Positions 1-9,129 are shown, numbered from the stretch's first letter. The stretch: 25,156 nt of DNA from JBLIDK01 sp047632595 (GCA_047632595.1 JBLIDK010000031.1:1-25156), one strand, 5' to 3'. Numbers and translations: made by a program. The notes: generated by a model from the sequence alone, not told the origin.

Positions 1-3000
1 AGACTTTGTTTAAGGAATAGGTCTCGAGAATTACAGTATAGTTTCCGGCATTAGAAAAAGATCTCGAAAAGTGTTTTTCTTTATATTGTTGATTGTCACT
101 AAATTTCCATGCAACCGAATCTGGAGCAGAAAGTGCATCAAAGTAAAATAACTGTCCAGTACATAATTCTTCCTGAATAATTTCAAGACTATTGTTAACT
201 GGAGGGTCAATAGTTAATTGGATCGTGTCTGCAGCAAAACATCCATTTAAAGGTTCTAAAACACTGTGAATAATGGTATAAGTGCCACTTTCAGTAAATG
301 TGGTAACAAAGTTTGGCTCAGTAAAAAATTGTGGGAGTGTTTCAACTGCTGTAAACTCAATAGATTCACCGACACACTTGTTTTTAGTAAAGTTGAATGC
401 TGCGCTTAAGGCTAAATCTAAAGAGATAGAGTCTTTTGAATTAACACTACAGTTCGATATGGTGTCTGTAACCAAATGGTTGATTAGATAATTTCCTCCC
501 TCATTGTATCCGACAATATTTGATGGTAGCGTACTAGTGTTTTGATTGGGATTGTTGAAATCAAAATCCCAAAAATGAACATTGTTAGGGTGAATACTTT
601 GGGTAGCAGGAGTGAAAACCACAGTGGCAGTATCTATGCATGCCAATAAATCTATAATCGTAGTCGTAAAAGATGCTGACGGAGATTTACGAATAGTAAT
701 GGTGTCTATTATTAAATCAATACATAATGCAGAATCAACAAATACGCTATGTGTTACGATATAATCTCCAGAGGTAGTAAACTCAATCTCTGGGTTGATA
801 TCTGTAGATGCTGGAGGAATAGCAGCACCTGAGGTTGGCACCGCTGGTGCAAATGTCCAAGTATGAATACCATTTTGATCATTAGATAAGAACTGATAAC
901 TGCCAGAATGACAATAAGTATCATAACTGTAAGTAGCATCAGTTACCCGAAGGTCTACAATTAAGCTAGTAGTGCTAATGCAACATTCGTTTACATTAGA
1001 ATAAGTTACGGTATATCTTCCAGGTTCTTTATAATGATGATTGGGAACAGGGCCCGAATAACTGGTGTTTAGTGGTCCAGAACTGGGGTCACCAAAATCC
1101 CAATAGGTATTTTCATTGAAGTCAACAATTGAATCTGTAGATAAGGCAAGTAAACTGTCTAAATTCAACTCATTAGCGTCAATATCAAGAGTAAAGTCAC
1201 ACGGAATAAATAATATAGGAAGTTCTAATTGGCAAAATGGGTTTGGGTTTACAGCTTCAAATTCAGAACAAGGTTTGCTTACATCTTGTATTACCGTATC
1301 TATTTGGGTTGTACATCCTCGAAGAATAGTAGTATGTCTAAAACTATTTGAACCACAAAATGAGCTTCTAGAAAGGTCTTTACCATTTTCAAAAAGGGGA
1401 GGAGTTTGATTCCAGTAGTGTTGTACATTATCATCACGATCGTCACTAAATAACTTAATTGTAGTTATTTCACAACCAATTCTGGAGGTTGTAATATTAG
1501 CAGATGGTTTTCGTTTTATTAGATAGTCCTTCGTTTCTGTTCTTGAGCAACTATCGCCAACAGAGAAAACTGTATGTTTTACCTGAAACAATCCATGTCC
1601 AATAAATTTATGTCTTGGGTTTGTTTCTGTTGAGAAATTGTTGTTGGCAGATGCAACATCGCCAAAGTCCCAGAAATGAGACACACTTGTGTCTTGGGTA
1701 ATACTGATGAAGAACACGCTGTCTTGTTGGCAAATTAAACTGCTGTTTAGTAATGAATCCAATAATTCTCCAATAATTGGAACGTCAACTGGTAATTCTG
1801 ACAGCGAAGGTGGTATAGATATGAAATCTGCACTTGAAAAAACATTTATTTGAACGTTTTCAGTATAGGTGACCATGCATCCTGATGAAACAACCTGATG
1901 GCTAATTGTATAAACACCCGATGTTGCAAAACTTACAACAGGATTAGGTGATGTGTTTGACGAGCCATCGGCGGGAACACCCCCATCAAAATCCCAAAGG
2001 TGAATATCATCATCTGAGTTAAAAGTGAAGAATTGAATTTCATAAGGAAAATCATCAATGCTTTCTGCGCAGTTGTTTTCATATACAAACCTTCCGTTAT
2101 CAATTATTCCATAGTTCACCCCAGAGTCTAAGTAAATCCTACAGTCTCCGTCCATTACCCATGCATCAAAAGTTATAGAGTCTGTGCCATATAATGTACG
2201 GGTACTCAATTCTTCCACGGTATCTATCAGGCCGTCACTGTATTCAAAAATGTAATAGTTGACTCTTGGTACATAAAAACTGTTTGAATAACTCATTCGT
2301 GAAAACTGAACAGGATTCGGTGTATAATTTGGATGATTAACGTAAACAACACTGTCACAAGACTGGATTGAAGTTACTGTGCTTGCAGAGTGTAAAGTGT
2401 CGTTGCTTGGAGCCTTATTACTATATCCGGTGGTAAGTGGATAGGGATAGACACCTCCTGCATATATAGTATCTTGATATATGCAGGATTGAATTATTTG
2501 GTTGCTATCCAGATATATTGTATGATGTTTTATGTACGCACTTTCCGTTGGATAAAAGAAACCTGGAGACTTTCCATTATATGTTCTATAAGCACCTTCA
2601 AAATACACATTAGCATTAGTATAAATTGCCTCTACCTCCCAAAAATTATTGTAATCAAAATAGCTTACTAATTGACCATAATCTGGTGATGGCGCTCTAC
2701 AAAAACCACTTCTATTTTTTTCTTTATTATAAGCTATAAAATACGAAGGATCACATGAAAGTTTTCCATGATCTCTTTCATCATCTATATTGTTGATTTT
2801 TATGTCAAACTGTAGGTTTGAGAAGGTGTCTTTAGAGCTGATTATGATAAAGTAAAGTTTGCCTTTTTCTAACCTTGCTGCAGTTTTTAGGGTGTCTAGG
2901 TCGTCATCAAATTCTTCTGTTTTGTAACAAATAAAATTTGTAGATCCAGGACAGTTTTCTGTAATTATTAAACCTCCTGCAACAGCTGAATGATTAACCA

Positions 3001-4636
3001 TTTCTATAACAATTGACTCGTCTTTTATTGGCAAGTAAGATAATACATAGTCTGAACCGTTAATGTACGGAGTGTTACATGAGTTACTTTGCACATAGTC
3101 AATACCGTAACAAATGGTGTTAATATTATCTTTTTTGTAGGGTAATGATGATATATTATCGGCCTTTGCACAATTTGTACCTTTAAGACCTAACGTGCTT
3201 ATGCTGAAGTTGAAATCAAATTCATTTGTTTGTTCGCTTCCAACAAGTATAAAGTAAGACTTTCCTTTTTCTATAGTAATGCTAATATAGTGGGTGGTGT
3301 CAAAATCTACAATCAATGGACAGGAGGTTCTATTTATTGGGCACTCTTCCGAAATCCGTAGGGTAGTGTAAACTGGTGAATTCAAGCTTATTTCAACACA
3401 TTCAGTAGAATCCGCAACAAATCGGTATAAATAAGACTGAAATATTTCTGTAGGTTTTAAAGTAGACCCTCGTCCTTCGTTGTTTTTGAAGGTTTCGTCA
3501 GCACAGTTTTCATAATTGTATACTCCGCCATCATAAATAGATTTTTTGTTAAAATCGAAAAAAGGAATACTGTCAATAGGTAAAGGATTAAGACATCCAA
3601 CTCCTAAGGTAGTATCAGGTATTGTTTCGATAATGAATGAAATGGAATCTTCACAATCTTCAAAATAATCATAGGTTACATCTTCACTAACCTTGAAATA
3701 ATAATCTTTTCCAGCTTCTAGATACGAATGAAAATTAGCCGTATCGTTTCCATAAGTTTTAGTTCTACCAATTAAATAGCTGCCTCGTTTTCTTACTGGT
3801 CCATCGTATATTTCAACTTCTTGGGAACTTTCATATGGCCTTGCAAGCATAGAATCTTTAGAATTGTCATAGCCGAAATAGGTAAGTTTTATTTTTTCAT
3901 TGTTAGTAGGAGTATACTTATAAATTGCATCATTCCTCGTTCTGTGATACCTATCAGACTGATAACTATGCATATAACTGGAAAAGTAGTCCGTGCCTAA
4001 ATTGCAAATAGATTGTTTATCAACAGAATAGGGCAGATTGTTTACAATAAATGGGTTTTCAACGACAGCCCCAGTTTCATACGTAACGGTATCTCTAAGT
4101 AGTCTTTCAATCTCAAAGTTTAAAGTATGATAAACACCATATCTTACGTTCCAAGCAAAATAGTACGTTCTATTTATTTCAAGTTTTACTCCGTAATTTT
4201 CTTTGAAATTGGCATACAAAAATTCATGTGAATAAAGGCAACTAGCAGTATCAGTGTAAAGGTTACCATCAATGATACTTAGATCAACAAAGTAATTATC
4301 TGCATATCCTGGCGTGTAGTAAATTCCCGAGTCAGATCCTTCATTTTCACCGAAAAAGAAGGAAAAATTTAATTCTGTGTCTTCCTCAATTCTTGGAGTA
4401 TACTTCCAAATAACTTCATGGCCAAAAAAGGCGTTTTCAAAAAAGGGAATATTATCACCTTCGTTATCTCCATATAGACTTGGTAGAGCAACTTGTTGTT
4501 GAAAGGGAGGAGAGACAATTTCAACAGGATTTTCGTAGGTTGAACCTATTACCGTTGTTGATTGAGCAAATAGCCTTGTTTGTGAAACAACGCAAATTGC
4601 AAATAGAACGATAAGTGGTTTTAGTTTGTGGAGCAA
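1..4636 (-). CDS. Giant secreted PKD-repeat surface protein (5' part; continues beyond the left edge)
   Basis: An open frame runs without a stop from 4636 to base 1, giving about 1545 residues; the C-terminus lies outside the window. There is no in-frame ATG near the 5' end after the last upstream stop. A TTG at 4634-4636 begins a good signal peptide (MLHKLKPLIVLFAICVVSQ, then TRLFAQ), so I take it as the start. Residues ~245-620 hold three related modules, each closing on a strand like LEAGKDYYF, IEKGKSYFI or LEKGKLYFI, reminiscent of PPC-type beta-sandwich domains. From ~880 onward come PKD-like repeats every 75-110 residues, with cores such as HLWDFDGG (~879), HFWDFGD (~991), TYWDFGD (~1178) and HFWDFDF (~1355). 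Cysteines are frequent. PKD arrays of this kind occur in Bacteroidota surface adhesins and gliding proteins such as SprB. Export by the type IX system is inferred; the sorting domain would lie off the window. Exact role unknown. Confidence 0.85.
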   Translation of the reverse strand, partial: MLHKLKPLIVLFAICVVSQTRLFAQSTTVIGSTYENPVEIVSPPFQQQVALPSLYGDNEGDNIPFFENAFFGHEVIWKYTPRIEEDTELNFSFFFGENEGSDSGIYYTPGYADNYFVDLSIIDGNLYTDTASCLYSHEFLYANFKENYGVKLEINRTYYFAWNVRYGVYHTLNFEIERLLRDTVTYETGAVVENPFIVNNLPYSVDKQSICNLGTDYFSSYMHSYQSDRYHRTRNDAIYKYTPTNNEKIKLTYFGYDNSKDSMLARPYESSQEVEIYDGPVRKRGSYLIGRTKTYGNDTANFHSYLEAGKDYYFKVSEDVTYDYFEDCEDSISFIIETIPDTTLGVGCLNPLPIDSIPFFDFNKKSIYDGGVYNYENCADETFKNNEGRGSTLKPTEIFQSYLYRFVADSTECVEISLNSPVYTTLRISEECPINRTSCPLIVDFDTTHYISITIEKGKSYFILVGSEQTNEFDFNFSISTLGLKGTNCAKADNISSLPYKKDNINTICYGIDYVQSNSCNTPYINGSDYVLSYLPIKDESIVIEMVNHSAVAGGLIITENCPGSTNFICYKTEEFDDDLDTLKTAARLEKGKLYFIIISSKDTFSNLQFDIKINNIDDERDHGKLSCDPSYFIAYNKEKNRSGFCRAPSPDYGQLVSYFDYNNFWEVEAIYTNANVYFEGAYRTYNGKSPGFFYPTESAYIKHHTIYLDSNQIIQSCIYQDTIYAGGVYPYPLTTGYSNKAPSNDTLHSASTVTSIQSCDSVVYVNHPNYTPNPVQFSRMSYSNSFYVPRVNYYIFEYSDGLIDTVEELSTRTLYGTDSITFDAWVMDGDCRIYLDSGVNYGIIDNGRFVYENNCAESIDDFPYEIQFFTFNSDDDIHLWDFDGGVPADGSSNTSPNPVVSFATSGVYTISHQVVSSGCMVTYTENVQINVFSSADFISIPPSLSELPVDVPIIGELLDSLLNSSLICQQDSVFFISITQDTSVSHFWDFGDVASANNNFSTETNPRHKFIGHGLFQVKHTVFSVGDSCSRTETKDYLIKRKPSANITTSRIGCEITTIKLFSDDRDDNVQHYWNQTPPLFENGKDLSRSSFCGSNSFRHTTILRGCTTQIDTVIQDVSKPCSEFEAVNPNPFCQLELPILFIPCDFTLDIDANELNLDSLLALSTDSIVDFNENTYWDFGDPSSGPLNTSYSGPVPNHHYKEPGRYTVTYSNVNECCISTTSLIVDLRVTDATYSYDTYCHSGSYQFLSNDQNGIHTWTFAPAVPTSGAAIPPASTDINPEIEFTTSGDYIVTHSVFVDSALCIDLIIDTITIRKSPSASFTTTIIDLLACIDTATVVFTPATQSIHPNNVHFWDFDFNNPNQNTSTLPSNIVGYNEGGNYLINHLVTDTISNCSVNSKDSISLDLALSAAFNFTKNKCVGESIEFTAVETLPQFFTEPNFVTTFTESGTYTIIHSVLEPLNGCFAADTIQLTIDPPVNNSLEIIQEELCTGQLFYFDALSAPDSVAWKFSDNQQYKEKHFSRSFSNAGNYTVILETYSLNKV

Positions 4637-4665
4637 AGTAATTTCTAGTTTTAATTTTATGTCTT

Positions 4666-4673
4666 CAAATGTA
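4666..4673 (-). promoter_or_regulatory. -7 element (TACATTTG) of the giant surface-protein gene
   Basis: On the minus strand the sequence TACATTTG fits the Bacteroidota -7 consensus TAnnTTTG. It lies 30 nt upstream of the TTG start, giving a leader of about 20-25 nt. No TTG -33 box is seen 17-23 nt upstream, so activation by another factor is possible. The element overlaps one arm of the palindrome at 4669-4691. Confidence 0.45.
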
Positions 4674-4691
4674 GTATAAATTATACTACAT
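4669..4691. promoter_or_regulatory. Perfect palindrome, probable operator
   Basis: ATGTAGTATAA, one central base, then TTATACTACAT: 11-bp perfect arms. It overlaps the putative -7 box of the giant surface-protein gene, which is where a repressor or activator dimer could act. It has no U-run and lies upstream of the start, so a terminator is less likely. The binding protein is unknown. Confidence 0.5.
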
Positions 4692-4708
4692 TCTATTACA
4701 TTTTTATA

Positions 4709-4738
4709 GACAAGTTATTGACAAGTTATTGACAATTA
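4709..4738. repeat. 11-bp tandem repeat upstream of the giant surface-protein gene
   Basis: GACAAGTTATT occurs at 4709-4719 and again at 4720-4730, followed by a partial third copy (GACAATTA). It lies about 35-65 bp upstream of the putative -7 box, between the giant gene and the SRPBCC gene. It could be an activator-binding array or simple slippage. Confidence 0.6.
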
Positions 4739-4751
4739 AAGATATCTATCT

Positions 4752-5189
4752 TTAACTCCTTTCAACAAAAGTCTTAAAGTCAACCATATAAACCTTACTC
4801 TGTTTTTTAAAGGCTCCTGGCATTAGAAAAGAAAAGAGCTTCATTGTAAGTGTGCTGAATATAAATTCATGTTCTGTTATGTACATACACTGGTCATTTG
4901 GCAACTCATGAAAGGTGTTTTTCACTCTGTTCCACACACCCGGCGCCTCATAAGTAGCAACAAATTCCCTCGGAAGATCGTTCTTTTCAATGATTTCAAC
5001 CATTTCAATCTTTCTTTTACCCATTTTATAAACTAGCATATTAGAAGATCCAGCTTTTCCGCTTTCACCTGAAATAGGTTCAAGACTTAAAAAACCCTTT
5101 TGCCATTCCTTCATGTTATTAGGGTTTTCAAATAGCTCCACAACACGTTTTAATGGCCTATCAATTGTTACTTCAAATGTGTATTTCAT
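4752..5189 (-). CDS. SRPBCC (START/Bet v1-like) ligand-binding protein
   Basis: 145 residues with the N-terminal pattern of the SRPBCC superfamily: MKYTFEVTIDRPLKRVVELF, then a helix leading to NPNNMKEWQKGF, typical of the first strand and the helices that gate a hydrophobic cavity. The C-terminal helix (residues ~118-143) also fits this fold. There is no signal peptide or membrane segment, so it should be cytoplasmic. Members bind lipids or other hydrophobic ligands, or act as cyclases; the ligand cannot be told from sequence. The gene starts 2 nt after the pyrD stop codon, so the two are almost certainly co-transcribed, though a functional link with pyrimidine synthesis is not evident. Confidence 0.8.
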   Translation of the reverse strand: MKYTFEVTIDRPLKRVVELFENPNNMKEWQKGFLSLEPISGESGKAGSSNMLVYKMGKRKIEMVEIIEKNDLPREFVATYEAPGVWNRVKNTFHELPNDQCMYITEHEFIFSTLTMKLFSFLMPGAFKKQSKVYMVDFKTFVERS

Positions 5190-5191
5190 AG

Positions 5192-6223
5192 CTATTGTTT
5201 TAGTAATTCTTTGTTAATCTTTTTTATCAACCCAGGACCTTCATATATAAAGCCTGTGTAAAGCTGAATTAAGTCTGCTCCAGCATCTAATTTCTCTAGT
5301 GCATCCTCGGCAGAATGAATCCCGCCCACGGCAATTATTGGAAATTTAACCGGTAGTTTTGCTCTTAAGGTTTTTATCACTTTCGTGGATTTGTCTTTAA
5401 CCGGTAAGCCGCTAAGGCCTCCCTTTCCTATAGTTTCAAGCTCTTTTTCACTTGTTTTCAACCCCTCCCGACTAATCGTAGTATTAGTGGCAATAACGCC
5501 ATCTATTTTTGATTCTGTTAAAACGAAAATAATGTCGTTCAACAACTCATCACTTAGGTCTGGGGCAATTTTTAATAGAATAGGCTTTGAAACCTTCTTT
5601 GTCTTTCTTTCATCTACCAATAATTGTAGTAATTGAAGTAGAGGTTCTTTGTCCTGCAACTCCCGCAGTCCTGGCGTATTTGGCGAACTCACATTAACTA
5701 CAAAATAGTCAACATTGTCATACAATTCATTGAAGCAAATAAGGTAGTCGTTATTCGCGTTTTCATTCAAAGTCACCTTGTTTTTGCCAATGTTGCCACA
5801 AATAATCAGGTTTTTGGGTCTTGATTTAAGCAATTTATTTGCTGTAACCACTCCGTCATTATTAAACCCCATTCTGTTAATCAAGGCATTGTCTTTAGGT
5901 AATCTAAATAAACGTGGTTGAGGATTACCGGGCTGCGCAAGAGGGGTAACGGTACCAATTTCAATGAAGCCAAAGCCTAAATGAGATAATTGCTTGTAGT
6001 AAGTGGCATCTTTATCAAATCCTGCTGCTAATCCAACTGGATTGGGAAAAGTGATGCCAAAAACGGTTCGTTCTAAGCGTTTATCTTTAATCAAAAACAA
6101 ACTTCTAAGAATTGAGGACATTCCAGGAATAGCACAAACAAATTTTAGCAAGTTCATTGCTAGTTTATGAGCGCTCTCTGGATTAAAAGAGAAAAATAGG
6201 GGTTTGATTAAAAGTTTGTACAC
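5192..6223 (-). CDS. pyrD: Dihydroorotate dehydrogenase (quinone), class 2
   Basis: 343 residues. It oxidises dihydroorotate to orotate with quinone as electron acceptor, the fourth step of de novo pyrimidine synthesis, at the inner membrane. The GTG start at 6221-6223 gives MYKLLIKPLFFSFNPESAHK, the amphipathic membrane-contacting N-terminal helix that marks class 2 enzymes. Conserved FMN and substrate motifs follow: NPVGLAAGFDKD (61-72), GFIEIGTVTP (85-94), NRMGFNNDG (116-124), NVSSPNTPGLREL with the catalytic serine (177-189), then LKIAPDLS, ATNTT and the C-terminal phosphate loop AVGGI plus YTGFIYEGPG. Length is normal. It heads an operon with the SRPBCC gene. No canonical promoter box was identified upstream. 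Confidence 0.97.
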   Translation of the reverse strand: MYKLLIKPLFFSFNPESAHKLAMNLLKFVCAIPGMSSILRSLFLIKDKRLERTVFGITFPNPVGLAAGFDKDATYYKQLSHLGFGFIEIGTVTPLAQPGNPQPRLFRLPKDNALINRMGFNNDGVVTANKLLKSRPKNLIICGNIGKNKVTLNENANNDYLICFNELYDNVDYFVVNVSSPNTPGLRELQDKEPLLQLLQLLVDERKTKKVSKPILLKIAPDLSDELLNDIIFVLTESKIDGVIATNTTISREGLKTSEKELETIGKGGLSGLPVKDKSTKVIKTLRAKLPVKFPIIAVGGIHSAEDALEKLDAGADLIQLYTGFIYEGPGLIKKINKELLKQ

Positions 6224-6247
6224 TCTACAAAGGTGTATAATTAAATA

Positions 6248-6263
6248 TTGAATTTGAATTCAA
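6248..6263. repeat. Short palindrome in the pyrD / orphan-gene divergent region
   Basis: TTGAATT, two bases, AATTCAA: 7-bp perfect arms in very AT-rich sequence between two divergent genes. It could be an operator, but AT-rich palindromes of this size also arise by chance. Confidence 0.25.
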
Positions 6264-6370
6264 AATTTAATAATTTGAAAATATTGTAGTTTGAGTAAAT
6301 AATAATTTGACTAGCTTTCACCTTAAGTAAAAATGCGCTGTTTTTTATTCGGTGTTTAATTAAAATTGAA

Positions 6371-7648
6371 TTGAAGAAATCAAACTGGCCTAGATTAGTA
6401 CAAGATTGGCATTTAAATGCTTTAAGTTATATTGCTTCTGAAAAAATAAATATAACAGATAATGATATAGATAAAATTGCAGAAAATGTATTTGATTTGT
6501 TTAAATCAGAGGTTTTTTCAAAACCATTTGATTCTAAAAAAGACAAGTTTCAACCAATCTTTAGGTTTGGGAAAATTGATAGTAGCATTTCCTGGATAAA
6601 TAGCCTTTTGTATTCAAAACCTTCTAAAAGTATTCAATCCCTTTTTGATTTAAATCAAATAATTGAATACTATAAAACAGCGGACCCTATATTAATACAT
6701 AACTTATTCATTTTAGCTAAAAATAACGATAGGGATATAGGAAGGCAATTCAAAGACACTTTATTTGAATTTTACACTTTTTACGTTCTTGATTTTAACG
6801 AAATACCAAATGTCAAGAAAAATCATGAAGGGGAAAAAGAACTAGAAGGAACGTTAGAATTATTAAATAGTGAGTTTTTATTTGAATGTAAAAAGGTTTA
6901 TTCAACAAGTACATCAGTCGTAAATACTGCTTTTGAATTGATATCTCAATTAAATAAAACAATAGCTAAAATTAATACGCCTTGTAGTTTATATTTCAAT
7001 CTTCAACCTCAACTAAATGGTTATTGGAATGAAGTATTAAACAAGAAGCGTGGTTTTTCACAACAAGTACAAGCTGAAATTGAAACTAATATGAAAGGTG
7101 ATAACAAAATTATTTTAGATCCTCATTTAGAACCATTCTTTGTTTTAGATTATATTCCATACTCATCAAGAGTAAATATAAACCCATATTTAAGTCAAAA
7201 CGTTGAAATTCATATTTCACATCCGTTTAGGGATTATGGTGTTCTTGCGCAAAAGCATAATATTCAACTTGCTGTGAATTACAGGCTTACATCTGAAGAA
7301 ACTTGGCGTAAGTTTAAATCAGTCTTAAAGAAAAAGCGCAACAATAGGAAAAGTTCAAAATATAAAAATAGAATTTATTTTTTTGATAATGAGCACTTTG
7401 CTGGATTCGAACAGCCATTATTTTGTTTCCCATTGCATGAAGATTTGGATAAAGAAATTACAAATTACGCTATTGATAAATATGAAGATGATATAAAAGA
7501 AATTTACGTGATCTTCGAACGAAATTATAGAGAAAGTCCATCTAATTATAGTCCTAAATTACATGTTTATTGTCACCCAAATTTGAATCTTTATAAAGAG
7601 GAAATTCTTAAGTGGAAATTACCATGCATTAAAAATCCAAAGGTTTAA
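6371..7648 (+). CDS. Orphan AT-rich protein, possible PD-(D/E)xK nuclease fold
   Basis: 425 residues, no family recognised with certainty. The frame is open upstream to 6311 but contains no ATG or GTG; the TTG at 6371 is the only plausible start before the first internal methionine codon, which is far downstream. Residues 123-141 form a helix (GRQFKDTLFEFYTFYVL). It is followed by NVKK, an acidic stretch EGEKELEGTLEL, and the strand SEFLFECKKVYS with E172-x-K174. That helix, acidic residue and ExK-strand order is how PD-(D/E)xK nuclease cores look, but the first acidic residue is ambiguous. The C-terminal half is rich in lysine and aromatic residues, with a basic patch at KKKRNNRKSSKYKNR. There is no signal peptide. 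It is even more AT-rich than its neighbours and stands alone between housekeeping genes, suggesting acquisition. A defence role is conceivable but unproven. Confidence 0.7.
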   Translation: MKKSNWPRLVQDWHLNALSYIASEKINITDNDIDKIAENVFDLFKSEVFSKPFDSKKDKFQPIFRFGKIDSSISWINSLLYSKPSKSIQSLFDLNQIIEYYKTADPILIHNLFILAKNNDRDIGRQFKDTLFEFYTFYVLDFNEIPNVKKNHEGEKELEGTLELLNSEFLFECKKVYSTSTSVVNTAFELISQLNKTIAKINTPCSLYFNLQPQLNGYWNEVLNKKRGFSQQVQAEIETNMKGDNKIILDPHLEPFFVLDYIPYSSRVNINPYLSQNVEIHISHPFRDYGVLAQKHNIQLAVNYRLTSEETWRKFKSVLKKKRNNRKSSKYKNRIYFFDNEHFAGFEQPLFCFPLHEDLDKEITNYAIDKYEDDIKEIYVIFERNYRESPSNYSPKLHVYCHPNLNLYKEEILKWKLPCIKNPKV

Positions 7649-9058
7649 TTAATAACCAATATTATAGGTATCAAAAGTATTAATTGTAAAAAAGTCAGTT
7701 CTACCACCAATAATTTGCAAAGGGTAATTCTGCGGACTAGCTGTTGCACCTCGAACCCCAGTTCTTGGACTGAATTTCATAGTGTATTCACCTTCAGGAA
7801 GATTTATACGAGAATAACTCATCTCATTCGGCAAGGTCTGCCAATTTCTTGTATCTGCCTTTTCCGTTAGAGCATTTAAAATTCCAACTGCTGCTCCCAA
7901 ATTATCGTTAGTCTGTCTTACTTCATACTCAGCAGCTTTTTTCAAAGCTAAGCGCATCAAACCATTCCCTAGCTCTCTTAAAAATCGGTCTTCTAGGGTT
8001 TTATGGGCAATTTGTCCCAAATCTTCTGCTTTTTCTAAATTGTAATTTGTGCCTGCAACAGAGAATGAAGCTGAATTAAAGTAAGCAGGTCGGTCAATGT
8101 ATTTAGGAAAGGCAACTCGAACAAATTCTAATTGACCTAAACCTTTACTTCCACTTTCGTTATTGCTTGGCATTGGGAAATTAAAGCTTAAACCCAATTC
8201 AGAGTTGACAAAAGTTAAATTTCCACCTTCTCCGCGAATAATTGAAAAATTAATACTGTTTTCACCTTTTACAGGAACTAAGCCATTATTCCAAATAACA
8301 ACCGCAGTACCATTAGCATCCGGTTCTTTCATATATTTTAGATTGAATTCCTTTTCATAAAAATTCAATTCATTATTCAAACCACTCAGTTTTGCGGTTC
8401 TAATCATGTCTTTTTTTAGTTGAAGCGGTGCTTCAATTCCAAATAACTCTACATAAGTATTGTTATAGGCGTTAAATCCATTTCGGTAGGCTATAAAGGC
8501 ATTGTTATACTCACGACTAGCATCGTAAGCCAAACCAATTAAAATCCAAGCAAAGGCATCTTCGTTGTAGCGATTCTTTTTAGTGTATTTGTTGTTGATT
8601 TCGTTTAATTGAATGTTCAATCTTCGCGCTTCTACACGACATTCTTCCATTCTACCTGTTTGCGCATAAGCCAAAGCCTTGTAGTAATGAATCATTACTT
8701 TCTCATGGTCTTCTGCCTTGTAATCGGTAACCATTGGGTTGGTAATTAAGGCTAAAACTTCCGTTTCGGTACGTTTTTCCTTATCCTCAATTAAAAAATC
8801 GGCTTGGTTTAAATAGTCAATAGCTGCTTGATACTCGCCAATTAAAAAGGCCAGAGCCCCTTTATTCATAAAGTACAACATTCTGTTCTTGCCAGTATCT
8901 GTCTTTTTAGACTTATCCAATAGGGCATAGGCTTTCTCCAGATTACCTGCTTCAACTTCTTTCTGCACCTTGTACTGCTTTTGGTAGTAGGTTTGGCACG
9001 AAGCGAATGCAAATAATCCAACTAAGATTAAAAGCTTTATGGATAGACCGTTTTTCAC
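7649..9058 (-). CDS. TPR-type lipoprotein paired with an LpoB-like gene
   Basis: 469 residues. The N-terminus is a lipoprotein signal with lipobox FASC (Cys21), so the mature protein is membrane-anchored, probably in the outer membrane. Residues ~30-220 are helical hairpins with TPR-like spacing: GNLEKAYALLDKS, MNKGALAFLIGEYQAAIDYLNQA, YYKALAYAQTGRMEECRVEA, ILIGLAYDASREYNNAFIAY. The C-terminal half is beta-rich and ends in a segment (EGEYTMKFSPRTG) suggesting a beta-sandwich. It resembles an uncharacterised lipoprotein family that I recall beside LpoB-like genes (possibly COG3014, unverified). It lies 71 nt downstream of the LpoB-like gene on the same strand, separated by a strong hairpin. 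A role in the peptidoglycan-synthesis machinery is inferred from context only. Its stop codon abuts the stop of the convergent orphan gene. Confidence 0.85.
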   Translation of the reverse strand: MKNGLSIKLLILVGLFAFASCQTYYQKQYKVQKEVEAGNLEKAYALLDKSKKTDTGKNRMLYFMNKGALAFLIGEYQAAIDYLNQADFLIEDKEKRTETEVLALITNPMVTDYKAEDHEKVMIHYYKALAYAQTGRMEECRVEARRLNIQLNEINNKYTKKNRYNEDAFAWILIGLAYDASREYNNAFIAYRNGFNAYNNTYVELFGIEAPLQLKKDMIRTAKLSGLNNELNFYEKEFNLKYMKEPDANGTAVVIWNNGLVPVKGENSINFSIIRGEGGNLTFVNSELGLSFNFPMPSNNESGSKGLGQLEFVRVAFPKYIDRPAYFNSASFSVAGTNYNLEKAEDLGQIAHKTLEDRFLRELGNGLMRLALKKAAEYEVRQTNDNLGAAVGILNALTEKADTRNWQTLPNEMSYSRINLPEGEYTMKFSPRTGVRGATASPQNYPLQIIGGRTDFFTINTFDTYNIGY

Positions 9059-9082
9059 TGTCTTGTGGGAAAATTAGGGTGT

Positions 9083-9117
9083 AAAAGAGCATAAACTAGG
9101 AAGGTTTATGCTCTTTT
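9083..9117. terminator. 14-bp hairpin between lpoB-like and TPR lipoprotein genes
   Basis: AAAAGAGCATAAAC (9083-9096) and GTTTATGCTCTTTT (9104-9117) are perfect complements around a 7-nt loop. The A-run on one side and T-run on the other make it terminator-like in both directions. Genes on both sides run on the minus strand, so it would end or attenuate the lpoB-like transcript before the TPR gene. Confidence 0.65.
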
Positions 9118-9129
9118 TATAGATTTTGA

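Noticed and set aside
282..2671. Several plus-strand open frames (282-491, 1116-1409, 2474-2671)
   Set aside because: They lie antisense inside the giant PKD gene, show no family features, and their composition is explained by the opposite coding strand.
4709..4738. Short direct repeats as a CRISPR fragment
   Set aside because: Copies are 11 bp and directly adjacent without spacers, and no cas genes are nearby.
6240..6370. Attachment site or mobile-element boundary beside the orphan gene
   Set aside because: No integrase, no paired direct repeats on both sides of 6371-7648, and no tRNA were found; AT-rich composition alone is not enough.
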